From: Lineus longissimus | Lineage: Eukaryota > Nemertea > Pilidiophora > Heteronemertea > Lineidae | DNA: 64,000 nt | NCBI RefSeq assembly: GCF_910592395.1 | Contig: NC_088311.1 | Span: forward strand, 11,906,501-11,970,500 | Direction of reading: 5' to 3' | Shown: positions 1 to 10,834 of the stretch, in pieces | How the letters are laid out: every line of letters starts with the position of its first letter | Numbering within the stretch: position 1 is the stretch's first letter | The notes under the pieces: generated by a model | Seen by the model: only the letters and a program-made list of their open reading frames with translations | The model's database searches: none | What the model was told of the DNA's origin: nothing | Translations under genes and position numbers: made by a program

Positions 1-101
1 GCGTTGATGGGTGCTGATATGCGGAGGGTGACGCGAACACTCAACCGATACGTGTAAACGTTAATTTCTTCTCCCTCTGTGATAGAGCCCTGACGTTCCA
101 T
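1..101 (-). CDS. Possible partial ORF running off the window edge
   Basis: An open frame starts at an ATG on the minus strand and stays open to the window edge (33 codons), with a few further open codons upstream. It lies downstream of the split Polinton-like gene on the same strand, so it could be the next gene of that element. It is too short to assign and may be chance. Confidence 0.22.
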   Translation of the reverse strand, partial: MERQGSITEGEEINVYTYRLSVRVTLRISAPIN

Positions 102-192
102 ATGTCGCTTAAAAATGATTCTGTCCTGGGTTTTTTATGATTTGTGCTATTTACAAGGCCAACGGGTAATCTAGCTCTCGTCTGCCTTTCAT

Positions 193-834
193 CTAGTGGC
201 GCCGCTGGCGTCGAATGTGTAATGTCACAATGACTTTACCGAATTTAAAATCGATTAGATTTCCCATATCGTCGCAAATGTTAATTTCTATGAATTGAAA
301 AAACTTTGCACTCAGGGGTCTGTAGCGTATTCTTTCAAACGATTTGGAGAGATATTTGCCGTGTTCTTCCGGGCGTGTGGGTATCGTTCGTAGCAAGGGG
401 ACAAAAACGTTTCCCACTTGTGTTGGCTTTACTAAATTCGAGTAAAAGAATAGTGCATACGTCGAGGACATCAAATCACATTTTCGTTCCGCTACAACGC
501 GATAAAAACGCCTCGACAGAGGGGGTAAATTCACGGCTGCCTGATCTCCTTGTAAACTAGACGTATCATCATCATCATCATCATCATCATCCATACTTTC
601 GTCTGACCTGCCAAAATCATCGCTTGTAAAAGTGCGATCGGTGTTCCCTCCTTCGGAACTTTTTTTGCCCACAAGAGGGCCCGCCTTCACTGGGTTTCCT
701 TGGCCGAATGTTCCCCCAAAACTGTCTTTGCCAACAGTGTGTACTGGTGTCGTTTTCTTAGCCTCAGAATTACTCTTGGGTATAATAATTTTTCCATCGA
801 CGTGAAAATATTTCGCCTTCGCAAAACCGAGCAC
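193..834 (-). pseudogene. C-terminal half of a Polinton/adintovirus-type structural-class protein
   Basis: This is a 213-residue frame opening at a GTG directly after an in-frame TAA, so it is unlikely to be translated from its own start. The first 75 residues are low-complexity linker and an Asp run coded by an ATC/GAT repeat at about 568-592. The C-terminal 90 residues match, from memory of the family, the conserved tail of an uncharacterised protein common in Polintons/adintoviruses in animal genomes: an aromatic strand ending YSNLVKPTQVG, then PLLRTIP, an F..IRYRPL segment, and a basic end around GKVIVTLHIRR. The N-terminal half of this protein type lies just upstream on the same strand in another frame (846-1262). 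I infer one gene broken by a frameshift near 834-846. The exact role (penton, minor capsid or other virion part) is not certain. Confidence 0.6.
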
Positions 835-845
835 TTAAGTGTCCA

Positions 846-1262
846 TCAAATGGCTTCGCCGTGTCTCAGTTTTATGGCTACGTGTTGGCCCCGCGTGAGA
901 AGAAAATCACCGCTCCACTGAACTGGTTTCTGTCTATTTAGCGCCGTTATCAAATCTTCAATTGACGAGACCAATTTTTCGCTCTGCGCGCAGGCATCAA
1001 GCAATACGGGCGCTTTGTCGGGTTCGTTTAAATCTGCCAGCGCTATCTGGTAAGTACACCTCTTAACGTTGATCTCGCTCGACCAAGAATGTGCGTAGTA
1101 GACCTCCGCGATGCCACATTCGTATGCAAAAGGCGACATCGTGAAATCGAGCGGCTTCGCCAAAGGAATCCTAAAATTCGAACTAGTGTTGGGCCGACTT
1201 CCCCTTTGTACGGGCGTATTTGAGGGGCACACGATATACGTATCTTGTTCCTGCTCCTCCAT
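846..1262 (-). pseudogene. N-terminal half of the same Polinton/adintovirus-type protein
   Basis: This is a 138-residue frame with an ATG start at 1262. Residues about 27-62 carry the family's N-terminal signature: a strand with FRIPLAKPLDF, then ECGIAEVYYAHSW, which corresponds to the usual pattern L-PL-G-WEVGL-EI-YPHTW. It ends at a TGA 12 bases before the C-terminal half opens in another frame. Family members are normally single proteins of several hundred residues, so this is best read as the front of a broken gene. An alternative is two separate ORFs or an intron, but no GT-AG pair is evident in the 11-base gap. Confidence 0.6.
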
Positions 1263-1410
1263 TTGGTCACGATTAAAGTAAGCTATCCTTGAAATATTCT
1301 TAGTAAATTGTAGGCGTCTAGCTATTGTCTCAGTTAGATGTTGACGTAGTTAGACCCTTCCTCTGGCACGAAACAGAATATATCTTGCATGGCGTGATAG
1401 GCGACAAGAT

Positions 1411-1797
1411 CTATTTGTAAACCCGAACGAAGGATAGAGTAACTCTGATCTTCTCTTGTGTTTTTTTTCTTTCATCAGGAGATGTGTTCTTTCTTATCAA
1501 TTGTTTGCTTACTAATGATTGCAACGAAAACAATAAAAGATCAGGTAGTGCAAAAGCTCTTTGCATCGTCTTCCAACAGGGACAGTCGACTCTACATAGG
1601 GGGCAGAGATTCCCAAAATGACAGACACGTTCTAATACATCTTTGATCGAAGTCAAGGCAAAATCTGGACATCGGCAACTCTTATTTCGCCTACTAATAT
1701 AATGCATGTCTGATGCCGCAGTAGACTTTAGTGAACGGCTCCACCCCAAATCATGGGGCTTCTTTTTCAAAACATCAGAGGAGAATTGTGCTCTCAT
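1411..1797 (-). CDS. Uncharacterised Cys-rich ORF between structural gene and dUTPase
   Basis: This is a 128-residue ORF with an ATG start at 1797, on the same strand as its neighbours and between the dUTPase (78 bases upstream) and the split structural gene. Residues about 41-75 hold seven Cys, including a CPLC pair and a CPC triplet, a spacing that could bind zinc. The C-terminal third is basic with no recognisable fold. I do not recognise a family. Its strand and position suggest it belongs to the same viral-type element. It may be chance, since the opposite strand is also open for about 60 codons in places. Confidence 0.35.
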   Translation of the reverse strand: MRAQFSSDVLKKKPHDLGWSRSLKSTAASDMHYISRRNKSCRCPDFALTSIKDVLERVCHFGNLCPLCRVDCPCWKTMQRAFALPDLLLFSLQSLVSKQLIRKNTSPDERKKTQEKIRVTLSFVRVYK

Positions 1798-1874
1798 AGT
1801 GACAACAACACAACTGTACTTTGAGCGTTACATTTGGATGGTCCGTTTTTATCACAAGCTCATTTCACGGCTTC

Positions 1875-2387
1875 TTAATTTCTCGTAGAATAGCCGCCAG
1901 TTGATCCAAAACCGCCTTGGCCGCGCGGGGTTGAGGACAATTCATCTTTGGATTCTCGAATACGTGGTATAAGGGCTCTTTCGCAAATAAGTTGGGCCAC
2001 ACGATCGCCGTGTCGAATACGAAATTCGTTTTGCGGATGATGATTGAATAGCAAAATACCCAAATTGCCTCTAAAATCGGAATCGATTACACCTGCGCCT
2101 ACGGCTATCATATAGTTTAAGGCTAGACCTGAGCGAGGCGCGATTCGACCATAACACGCTCTCGGAAGAACGAGTTGTAAATCTGTGCGGACAAGTTGCG
2201 AGCAACCGGCCAAAATCGTGTAGTCATGGGCGCTAGCCAGGTCAAAACCCACTGAATGTGCAGTCGCCCTTTCCGGAGCAGAAGCTAAGTCACTCAATTT
2301 GTGAAAAATGAGTGTTTCAACTTCATCATCACCATTTTTTTCATCCACAATCTTTGGTCTATAGAATAAAAGTTGGTCGTCTGACAT
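1875..2387 (-). CDS. dut: dUTP pyrophosphatase (trimeric dUTPase family)
   Basis: The enzyme hydrolyses dUTP to dUMP and pyrophosphate, lowering uracil incorporation into DNA and feeding dTTP synthesis. I chose the ATG at 2387 (170 residues); the frame extends upstream only through a TTG. Motif 1 lies around SVGFDLASAHD. Motif 2 is PRACYGRIAPRSGLALNY with the PRSG core. Motif 3 is GAGVIDSDFRGNLGI with the catalytic Asp. Motif 4 includes GDRVAQLI. Motif 5 is RGQGGFGSTGGY, the glycine-rich lid over the substrate. The order and spacing are those of the homotrimeric family, and the frame is intact from start to stop. Many DNA viruses and some Polinton-like elements carry dUTPases. With a Polinton-type gene 0.6 kb downstream on the same strand, I infer that this copy is of element or viral origin rather than the host housekeeping gene. 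Confidence 0.9.
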   Translation of the reverse strand: MSDDQLLFYRPKIVDEKNGDDEVETLIFHKLSDLASAPERATAHSVGFDLASAHDYTILAGCSQLVRTDLQLVLPRACYGRIAPRSGLALNYMIAVGAGVIDSDFRGNLGILLFNHHPQNEFRIRHGDRVAQLICERALIPRIRESKDELSSTPRGQGGFGSTGGYSTRN

Positions 2388-2519
2388 GATGACGAAATGC
2401 GCACTAACAAAATCAGTCGAATTGAAAGCAACAATCGGCGATGCCAACGCGTTGGTTAAATTCTATCGTGTCACATCATGGTTAAGAGAAAAACCACGAC
2501 AGCAAACATCATTTTGCTC

Positions 2520-2735
2520 CTAATAGCCTTGTGACGAGAATATGCTGGGCCTACTCAAATGATTTTCTCCACGAAGTAGAACAAGTTTGCCATTGAAAAA
2601 CAAATTACTCTTCGTGCCAAGTTGACACAATATCTTCCCATTGTTATTTCGTGGACGAGATGTAAGACCAAAATATTCTATTATGATCTCGTGACTCCTT
2701 GCGTGGCAAACTACACTTCTAGCCCCCAGGATTGG
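2520..2735 (-). other. Open frame without a start codon upstream of the dUTPase
   Basis: The minus strand is open for 71 codons between stops at 2736-2738 and 2520-2522, with no ATG. Its composition looks protein-like and it sits on the same strand as the dUTPase and structural gene. It could be the eroded end of another element gene or an exon. No family is recognised. Confidence 0.2.
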
Positions 2736-2950
2736 TCAAAAATGGAATATTCCAACCTTTATTAAGAGCTGTGAGGGCGAAACTTCCCCCATTTCGCATG
2801 TGCGGGCAACTTACGCACACACATTTTGCTGAGAAGCAATCGGGATAAAAGGTAGGCCTTATAACTGTTAATTTTCCGTTTAGTTAGCAGCTCGACTAAA
2901 AGTCTTCAGAAACAGACTTAGTAACATCCGTCCATTATTTTCTCTTTCAG

Positions 2951-3010
2951 AGGGATGGTTTATACACAAGCGCCCCAAAGCCGAGAAACATTATGTTATC
3001 GTGAATCAAG
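2951..3010 (+). other. Exon-like segment A (splice-flanked)
   Basis: A pyrimidine tract ending CTCTTTCAG precedes this 60-base segment and CAAG|GTAGGA follows it. Both fit GT-AG consensus. It is the first of a series of such segments to about 4.0 kb. Transcription is not shown; this is a sequence-signal inference. Confidence 0.3.
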
Positions 3011-3123
3011 GTAGGACCTTCATTTTTATAGTTCTGTCGGCTCAGTATGATTTTGATTCAACAATAATAATCATCTCTCCTTTGGGAAATGAAATAACAT
3101 GCGATCCCATATTTCTCTTCCAG

Positions 3124-3168
3124 CGCCATGCAGATATAAACAGCCCTTGCTGCCCGCCCGATTAACAG
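3124..3168 (+). other. Exon-like segment B (splice-flanked)
   Basis: The segment is preceded by TTTCTCTTCCAG and followed by AACAG|GTAGGC, giving a 45-base micro-exon candidate. Another acceptor-like tract (TTATTTTTCCAG) ends at 3277, without a clear matching donor. Confidence 0.28.
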
Positions 3169-3435
3169 GTAGGCCTATTTGGTTACTCACAAGGACACAC
3201 AAAAATACTGTCTCTACTAAACGAAAGGCTTTTATTTGTTTTTCAACTCATCATATCCTTTCTATTTATTTTTCCAGAATAACATCTCAACAAAATAGAC
3301 AAGCGCTAAGGCTGATTATTTATACAATGCGACAAGGACACGCTGTACTTAGTCTGTCTCATTACATCAATTCCTGATGATGTGGTGTAAAAAGCAAAGA
3401 GCACGTCGTTGGAACAAAAGCGTGTGATACATGAT

Positions 3436-4320
3436 CGTAAGCGATATTCTCTGACAGCAAACTAACGTCAACCCTCGTTTTCTCTTTCCAGACAGCTCGA
3501 CCTGATGTTTTCACAAAATCATTCAACGGATGAAGCATGAGTGTACAGGAATATTCAAAAGGGAAATTACATGTAGGAGTATTTGTAAGTACCTATATAT
3601 TCATTCATAAAAAGTATAACAACAGCAACTGTATGCACGTGAACGCGGTACAATACTTAGTTCCATAAAACAGGTTATATTTCACTTCGGCCTTATAGAG
3701 CCTTCATTTTCGAAAAATATTTCCAGACAGTAAAAGCGCTTATGTTACACGAGGTTTTACTGACATTTCCTACTGGGTTAGTAAAAAAATACACATTACT
3801 TTACATGCTCGTAGGCGATATTCTCTGCAGCAAAGTCAACCCTCGTTTTTCTCTTTCCAGACAGTTCGACCTGATGTTTTCTCATACACATACAGTATAG
3901 CCTCAATATATCATTCAACGTTTGGAGCGTGACTGTGTACTACAACTGTTTCATTCACTAGTGTTTATGACTACAGGAATTCTAAAGGGAATTACATGTA
4001 AGACTGAGTATTTGTAAGTACAATATATAATCATTCATAAAAAGTATATACAACAACAACTGTATGCCCGTGCACGCGCTGGAAAAAAACTTAAGTTTCT
4101 TCCATAACCCCCATAAAGCTGAATGAATGATACAATAGTTAGTTCCATCAAACAGGCTATATTTCACTTTGACCTTATAGAGTCTTCATTTTTTTAAAAA
4201 TACAAGTTTGAAATCTATCACTTTTCCAAAAAATATTTCCAAACAGTTAAAGACGGTTATGTTACGCGACGTTTTACTGACATTTCCTACCGGGTTAGTA
4301 AGAAATTACACATTACTTTG
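3436..4320 (+). repeat. Direct repeat of two diverged copies, each holding an exon-like segment
   Basis: Copy 1 (3436-3809) and copy 2 (3810 to about 4320) share the blocks CGATATTCTCTG, CAACCCTCGTTTT, TCTCTTTCCAGACAG, TCGACCTGATGTTTTC, TCATTCATAAAAAGTATA, and a tail reading GTTTTACTGACATTTCCTAC. Copy 2 is longer because of internal insertions. In both copies the acceptor (CTTTCCAG, ending 3491 and 3860) and the donor (TATTT|GTAAGTA, at 3584 and 4013) survive, giving candidate exons of 93 and 153 bases. The plus-strand decayed ORF starts where copy 2 ends. Confidence 0.6.
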
Positions 4321-6314
4321 CATCTGCGAAAAAATATAGGCGCTTGGCTTGAAAGCGAAAATTTCAAGAAACTTTATGAACACATTTTGAAAGAAATACA
4401 TTCTTGTTTGACACCACAGCCGCCAAGACGAAAGCTTAAATTCAAAGGGAGAATTGTCAATATTCAAGGTAATTTTCAAAGCAGTGCGTTAACTTCTTGT
4501 TTTAGACAACGCGACGTACAGTCGCTACTATATTTTATCGAATCATTTTTTGCACCCGAGGCAGACAGGGGTGAAAGACCGCTTGTTAAATTAGATTCCG
4601 AGGCAACGGAAAAGCCGTCCATGCGTGGTCTGTAATTCAGAGACGCAGGAGCTCATTTTCAGTTTTATACCACTCGATGTACTTTTGTTTTTACTAAAAT
4701 TGAGCTTTTTGCGGATAAAACAAGAATTGTCTTCGAATTCTTGGAAGAAAATCTGGTTGATCATGAATTGAAATTGCCAACAGACGGGGTCTCTCGGATG
4801 ATCACAGACAAATTCATTTGCTTTTGATGATAACAGAAACATCATGACAGAATTGATTGAGGATATCATTGCAAAAATAGTCGCGGCTATCGAGCCATCA
4901 GAAGAAAAGTTCATAAGATTTACAAAATGCATTCGAAAAACGCTCAAACACTTTGACTCGTCAGAACGTCCTTCATGGATGAAGCTGATTAAAATCATCA
5001 TCGATACTCTGGGCGATTTTACCATTCAAATATCATGTTATCATTTTGGAGGTTCGATTAGGGGAGGGGCTAGTCCTTTGAAAGCAGAGGCCAGTTTAAG
5101 TATTTCTATTGCCCCAAATGATGTTGTGAAAGTCATGAAAACTAGTTTAGAATGCAGTAATGATGAGCATGATAGCGAGGAAGAGAGTGCGATTAAAGCA
5201 ATTGATGATGGATTCAATAGAACTTCGAATCAGATTGAAAACATACTTTCTGAGAACAAAAAACGAAAGGCAAATAGTTGTTTTATTGATGATACAGGCA
5301 ATGCCGTTGCGCACAAAAAAAATGTGTTCTATTGAAAATGAGAACGAAGAACGCGGCGCTGTTAGCTTGGAAGCCGATTTGAACTTGTCCAGTGACGACG
5401 TGGAAACTGCGTCCGAAACCGAATCGGATGGAGTAGCAAGCCGGGGGGCCGTGGGTGCACATGCAGTCGAAAAATTATCCCTGTCGAGTGGGTCTCTTTT
5501 TCCGAAAGCGTATAATGTAGAACAGGATGTTATCACTTTACGTAACCAGCTAAACGAACAACTTGCCTTCAATGATATAACCCCCAACAAGCTGGAGCTT
5601 CCGCTCATGAATGCTGTTCATGCGATGAAAAAGCCCTCGTAAAAAAATATCTTCGTCCAATATTTGAGTCGAAAAAGAATAGATTAAAATATCCTCACAT
5701 TATTGAAGATTTTGTAAACATTTGTTCTGTCCACGAAAAACAAAAGCTCGCTTAAAAAAGATAAAACCTTGGGCTGAAAAATGCGAAACATACCACAAGG
5801 ATTTTGTTTCACGAAAGGCCTCTGTAATCAAACTCATGGCGCGGGAAGAAAAAGCTGTCGAGACTTTTATTGCGGGCATGAAAAAAATGAAGAAGCCATG
5901 ACAAAATTTCACTGTTTCTTCGACCAAAAAACCACAGCTTTGCAAAGTTGTAAGGCCTGTCTAATGCATTGTTTGCCTGTTTTGACAGAATCTATCAAAC
6001 CGTTTAGCGGAAAGCCATGTGGAAAAGGACGTGGGGGCAATAAAAAACAATGACTTTTAACGAAAACAGGGAGGAGAAGGGCTCTTTTAAAAACATCTTG
6101 CAAGAAGAGCTCCATTCATATCATCTACGATCCGCGTGAATACTGTATTCTTTTGAGCGCGAAAAAAAACCCACATCACATACCAGAAAGAATGACACTA
6201 GCACAGTATGAATTTTACCTTTACAAAAAACATTTAGCAAAGAAATACGGAAATAAAACAACCGCGCGCAGCTTAAAACAAACTAACTCTTCGATAAGAA
6301 AACAACATTTCTAA
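4318..6314 (+). pseudogene. Long decayed coding region of unknown family
   Basis: Protein-like open stretches follow one another in different plus-strand frames: 4318-4635, a piece around 4680-4826, 4827-5335, about 5330-5642, about 5750-5900 and about 6118-6314. Adjacent pieces overlap or abut, as expected for one gene broken by indels. Several breaks lie in or next to T or A runs. Visible traits are an amphipathic Lys/Glu-rich start, a middle part with a Gly-rich HFGGSIRGGAS turn, an acidic segment rich in S/D/E near 5350-5440, and a basic end (KKHLAKKYG). I see no catalytic motif and do not recognise a family. It may be another gene of the neighbouring viral-type element, but the strand is opposite, so that is inference only. 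Confidence 0.4.
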
Positions 6315-7859
6315 CGAAACAGACTGTATCGCCCACTTAATTATCCTTCCGTGCGGTAACATGCATTTGACAGATATTCCTGCTCCCAATGATAGGCGGT
6401 GCCGTAAATTTTAAAGGATCACTGCCGGGATCACTGTTGCTGTTGTTGTATATATTATTTGTAAATGAATTATATAGCCTGTACTTTGAACATATGAATA
6501 CTGGTATATGAGTGAAAAGCAATCGCTCCTGTTGTCTGTCTATTAGAAAGGTACATTCTCTTGTTTGTATCATGTAGCAGAGAAAGGCAAGAGAGCAGTT
6601 ACCCAATGTCTTCACTCATTAGAGATTTTTTTGTGAGCTGTCGAATCGTTTGTACGACCAACCGTTCTATCATTATTTATCAATATCGTGTCTACAAAAC
6701 AATATGAAATTTTACGAAATTTATCGGCCACGTATCTGCAAAAAGTAAAAGAGCAGAGGCGTTAGTGTATGTGTATTACTATGTACATAAGTATCATCGT
6801 GTCTTTCTATTGTATTATCCCGCTGTATGTGTCTATATTTTCATGCTGCAAAAAAAAGTGGCCTAAAAATCAGTTGAAATAAATTGAATTGAATTGTATT
6901 GATAGACAAACCACAAGGGTGCCGCTAAGTGAAGACACGTTTTGAAATTAAGAAAATGTTCGCTGCTAAAATTCCCTTTCTCTCAGTTGTTTATAAGATC
7001 ATGTTAGTGATTGCCACTAAGAGTTCCCACTCCAGAGAAGGAGCAACGAAATAAATACTGAAAACGAACATGCATGATGCTCTTCAATGTGTCATGTTCA
7101 ATATTGCTCTGTCCCTATTTCTCTTATAGATTTGAAAATGTGTACTTGGAAATTAGAAATAAAAATGTTTCTTCCATATCACAAATACGTCGTATATGAG
7201 TTGTTCTTTCTTCATGTGCATGTCAAAATATCCACCCTTCCATCAGGAAAAGGGTGGCGCAAGAGAGTTGTCCTGTCCTGCTCTTCCCGCGCTATACGAA
7301 CCCGGCCACCATGCGAGACGAAGAGGACAGACCTCGTTGCTTGGGAGCTAAACGGACATTGAGGAGACGGGACCCCTAAAATGTGGCGACGAGTCGAGGC
7401 AATTCGCGTCATAATTTTAGCTAGGATGAGCAGTCTCTATGCAGAGTCAATGACAAGGATTGCCTAGACATAGCAACAGAATGCTTCAGTAGGCTATTTG
7501 CCCCGAACAGATTTCCCCGATGGTGGAGACCCTAATTGATCCACATTCTTCGCTCCGCTCGGCTTTTGACAGCAGCCCGTAAAACCTCAGGAGCAGCGCG
7601 AATAAGAGTGCACATTAATCTGTGCTCGTTGCGGCATCGGGCTGCTTGTACTCTGCTACGCGACGAATGCACTCCCGTGGACAGCGCAGACGGATAGCGC
7701 CGAATTTTTGAGCGCTTACACGAAGCGCGGAAAAAATTCTTCAAGCACAATATCCCGGGAGGGCATTTGTCGCGGGCGTCAATGATGCACCTTTCAACGC
7801 CCCGGGACCCTCGGACTTTGGGCCTCGTATTTCGGGCGTTGAAAGGGACATTATACCTA
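6315..7859. other. No gene recognised
   Basis: I see only short chance frames. The one structured spot is an inverted repeat with 13-base arms, CCTTTCAACGCCC at 7790-7802 and its complement at 7834-7846, around a 31-base GC-rich loop. GC content rises from about 7290 to 7860 relative to the surroundings. Confidence 0.4.
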
Positions 7860-8380
7860 CTACTCGTGCTATGGGTTAAAGAGGATGCTAAATACAGCTC
7901 ATAATTTTTCTATTGAATTCAGGTTATCTTATAACGCATCAAAAAGCAGATTTCTAGTTTTCGGGTCAGATGACCCACCAGGAGAGATTGTATTTGAGGG
8001 TACAAGGGTTAAATTTCTACTGAAGAAATTCATTTGGTCATTCTTATTGGCCCTGATCTTCGTCGAAGAAGGGTTCATGTTTAGTAAATGATCTTTACAA
8101 ACGGACTAAGATGTTAATGGCTCAGTTTAGGTTCGCCGACTTTGAAATAAGATATAGGTTGTTCAAAAGTTTTTGCATGTCTTTGTGCGGTTATCAGCTA
8201 TTAGAAATCTCGAAGCCATACATGCAAGAGTTATATATTGCGTGGCGCAAATGTATTCGTCAGGTTTTGTGTTTGCCTTATCGCACTCATAACGATTTTT
8301 TACCGGACATTATTAAAGACTGCAGTATTCAAACTCAGTTGGAGAAGAGGTTAGTAAAATTCATCAATGGTTTGAGGAAG
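7860..8380 (+). mobile_element. LINE reverse-transcriptase fragment, plus strand
   Basis: The translation resembles the post-catalytic part of the LINE 1 ORF2 next door: an F..SYNASKSRFLVFGSDDPP stretch, then LMAQFRFADFEIRYRLFKS, a SLCGYQLLEISKPYM stretch, and YIAWRKCIRQVL. At least one frameshift separates 7885-8091 from 8111-8500. The YADD box and everything upstream are missing, so this is a 5'-truncated, decayed copy in the opposite orientation to LINE 1. Confidence 0.75.
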
Positions 8381-8701
8381 CCAGGAAATTCATTCGTGAA
8401 GGTTACTGTTGGGTTACTCTTTGCCGGTGTCACGGGGATAGTAGTCCTAGGGCTGATAGTCCGTGTAACAATAGCCCGCATTGCTAAATGTTTTGGTTAG
8501 GGTTAGCGGTACAATAGATCATGCTGTTTAATTGGTCAAATACAATGCTACCGGACTATATATGTATGTTTATTCGTACTAAGGGAACAGAAATATTGTG
8601 CAAGTGCATGAACATTTTGTGCGGGTGCCAACAAAAGAACATCACCGAAATCTCGACATAATTTTTAACTTATGGACAAAACAATAAAAGTATTCAGACA
8701 C

Positions 8702-9547
8702 TTACATTGTACACAAAAAATCTAGAAGTGTTTTGATCTCAGCACACGACAAAAAGTTGCTCCCCTGATCCCTTAATTCTAACAGTTCCCTGATTTGAAA
8801 TCCCACCCTCGTTTGACCTGGCAATTTATAAACATCATGTATCATATGTCCTACAAGTGGCAAATTGTACCTATTCCAACTATATTTATGGGTAATGAAG
8901 GTACAAGTTTTCCCTAGTGGTGAACTGCTACCTGCAACTATTAACTGAAAACATTTCCGAGTGTACATGTTTTTTGCAACACACATGCCATATACAAATT
9001 TCACCATTCTCTTTTCCAATTGATTTTGAATACAGCAATCTTGAATAATATCTGATAGTAACTCATTATGAGTACGGTAAGAGAGACACAATACCTGTCT
9101 GATGCATTTACGCCATGCGATGTAAAGATCTTCCATATAAGGTTTTGACATATCTAATAGTTGGTAGCCATATAGGGACATACAGAATGTTTTAAATAGT
9201 CTATATCTTGTGCTGTAGTTGGCAAATCTAAACTGAGACATTAAAATGTTCGTGCGTTTATAAAGATCATTTATACATAGTTGTATCCGCCTACGTCGTA
9301 CGTCATGACCCAGAAGTATCCCTAAATGAATTTCCTCTTGGGATACTCTGATTGCATTACCTTGAAAAACCACCTCAGGCGGAGGGTCATTACACCCAAA
9401 TGCAAGAAATTTGCTTTTCAACGCGTTGAACGAAATCATATACTCAAGCGAGAACTCACTAGCAACCTTCAGCATTTTCCTAAGCCCGAATAATGACGGT
9501 GCTAAAATAATGACATCATCTGCGTAGGCAAAGGCGCCCAAGAACAT
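8702..9547 (-). pseudogene. LINE 1 ORF2, RT catalytic YADD box to C-terminus
   Basis: The frame opens at FLGAFAYADDVIILAP, the catalytic YADD box of the RT palm that holds two of the three metal-binding Asp. It runs through the thumb and the C-terminal segment, with HLGILLGHDVR and the SLYGYQLLDMSKPY / YIAWRKCIRQVLCL block that is shared with all three other LINE copies in this window. It ends at a stop at 8702. It is out of frame with the preceding RT core by one indel near 9540. Confidence 0.8.
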
Positions 9548-9908
9548 GTTTCCAATATGGCAGCCCTACCCCAGATTTACCCAATTTATCTAAGAGTTCG
9601 TCAAGATATATACCAAACAATACTGGTGATAAGACACCTCCTTGTTTCACACCATTCCTAACTGTGAATTCCACTGATAAAACCTCACCCCACTGTACTT
9701 GCATGATCTGATTTGTATATAAGTTGGCCAGAAGTCGTGCAATTAAAGGGCACAGGCCTTTCTTCATCAATACCCTGAATAATTTAATAAAATGAACACA
9801 ATCAAAGGCCCGACTTGCATCAAGCATAACACAGTAGACTGCGGTTTTGCAGCTATTATAATATTCTATAACCTCATTCACAACAGTGCTGCATGTAGCA
9901 GTTGACAT
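9516..9908 (-). pseudogene. LINE 1 ORF2, RT core fragment
   Basis: The frame holds RT motif A (VYCVMLDASRAFDCV, with the first catalytic Asp) and the fingers/palm segment VKQGGVLSPVLFGIYLDELL. The last 18 residues are out-of-frame readthrough past the YADD box. A matching segment with the same order occurs in LINE 2 (17194-18393), where motif A and YADD lie in one frame, so the break here is a mutation. Confidence 0.8.
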
Positions 9909-10034
9909 CCCAGCCTTAAAACCAAACTGGGAGTCAGATGTAGATAAAACAGAATCGTACTTCTTTAATAGGATGTTATCAAGAACCTTGCCAATAATGC
10001 TGCTCAGAGAAATACCTCTGTAATTCTCTGATGA

Positions 10035-10834
10035 TCATAAAGACTTCCTGTTATTTTTAGGTATTGGTATTACCTTAGACCTTGTAAAGTTAGTAGGACA
10101 GTAACCATGTGAGATCATCGAATTAAGCAGAAACGATATATATGTATAAAGTTTAGGACCACCATTGATAAAATGATCAGATCTAATGTCTGAAATACTG
10201 TCTTTCTTTCCTGCTTTTAGCTGTTTCACCCCCTTAATAACTTCCTGCACATTAACTCGATGATCATTTTGGCATTGACCAACACAGCAATTTAGTAAAA
10301 TACTATCATTTAGACTCCTTTTCAACTCATGCATTTCATCTACTTCATACGGAACTGAGTTGTATAACCTTCTGAATTTATTTGCAAAAACTTGACACAT
10401 CGCCTCACTCCCCTCAACACCGTCCATAGTATTAGGTGTCACACGACCTGTACCTTTTATTTTCTTCACATCTGTCCAGAATTCCTTACTACTCTTACCC
10501 CCAGCTGAGTTTGTTAATTTTTCTGCAGCTACCTTATCTTGATTATTTTTTACCCGTTTTACCGCTAAATGATATTGTGCCCTAGTGTGGCGACGTATGT
10601 CTGCGACGTAACCATTTCTTGGTCTCCCATTTTCTTTCCATAACTCATGCCAAAACGAAGCCCGTCTCTTTTGCTCACTGACTTCTTCGTCCCAACCTGC
10701 TCTACCGCGAAAGGTACTCTTGTTACTATAAGGTATAGTTTCATCACCTGCCCTTACACATGCCGATATTATATCATCGTGGAATTTTTCTATATCCCCA
10801 GTGTGGTTCGTACACGAGTAATTATTACACCTAA
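10035..10834 (-). pseudogene. LINE 1 ORF2, linker and RT N-terminal part
   Basis: The region reads on from the Harbinger insertion with FHDDIISACVRAGDETIPYS and then a basic linker ending in RVTPNTMDGVEGSEAMCQVF. The next part is the RT N-terminal segment with KQLKAGKKDSISDIRSDHF, equivalent to RT motif 0/1, and KVIPIPKNNRK. The same block in LINE 2 is 18506-19315. It is interrupted upstream by the transposon at 10835. Confidence 0.75.

Noticed and set aside
4591-5608. Minus-strand frames of 144 and 153 residues
   Set aside because: They lie antisense to the more protein-like plus frames and have hydrophobic, low-information content.
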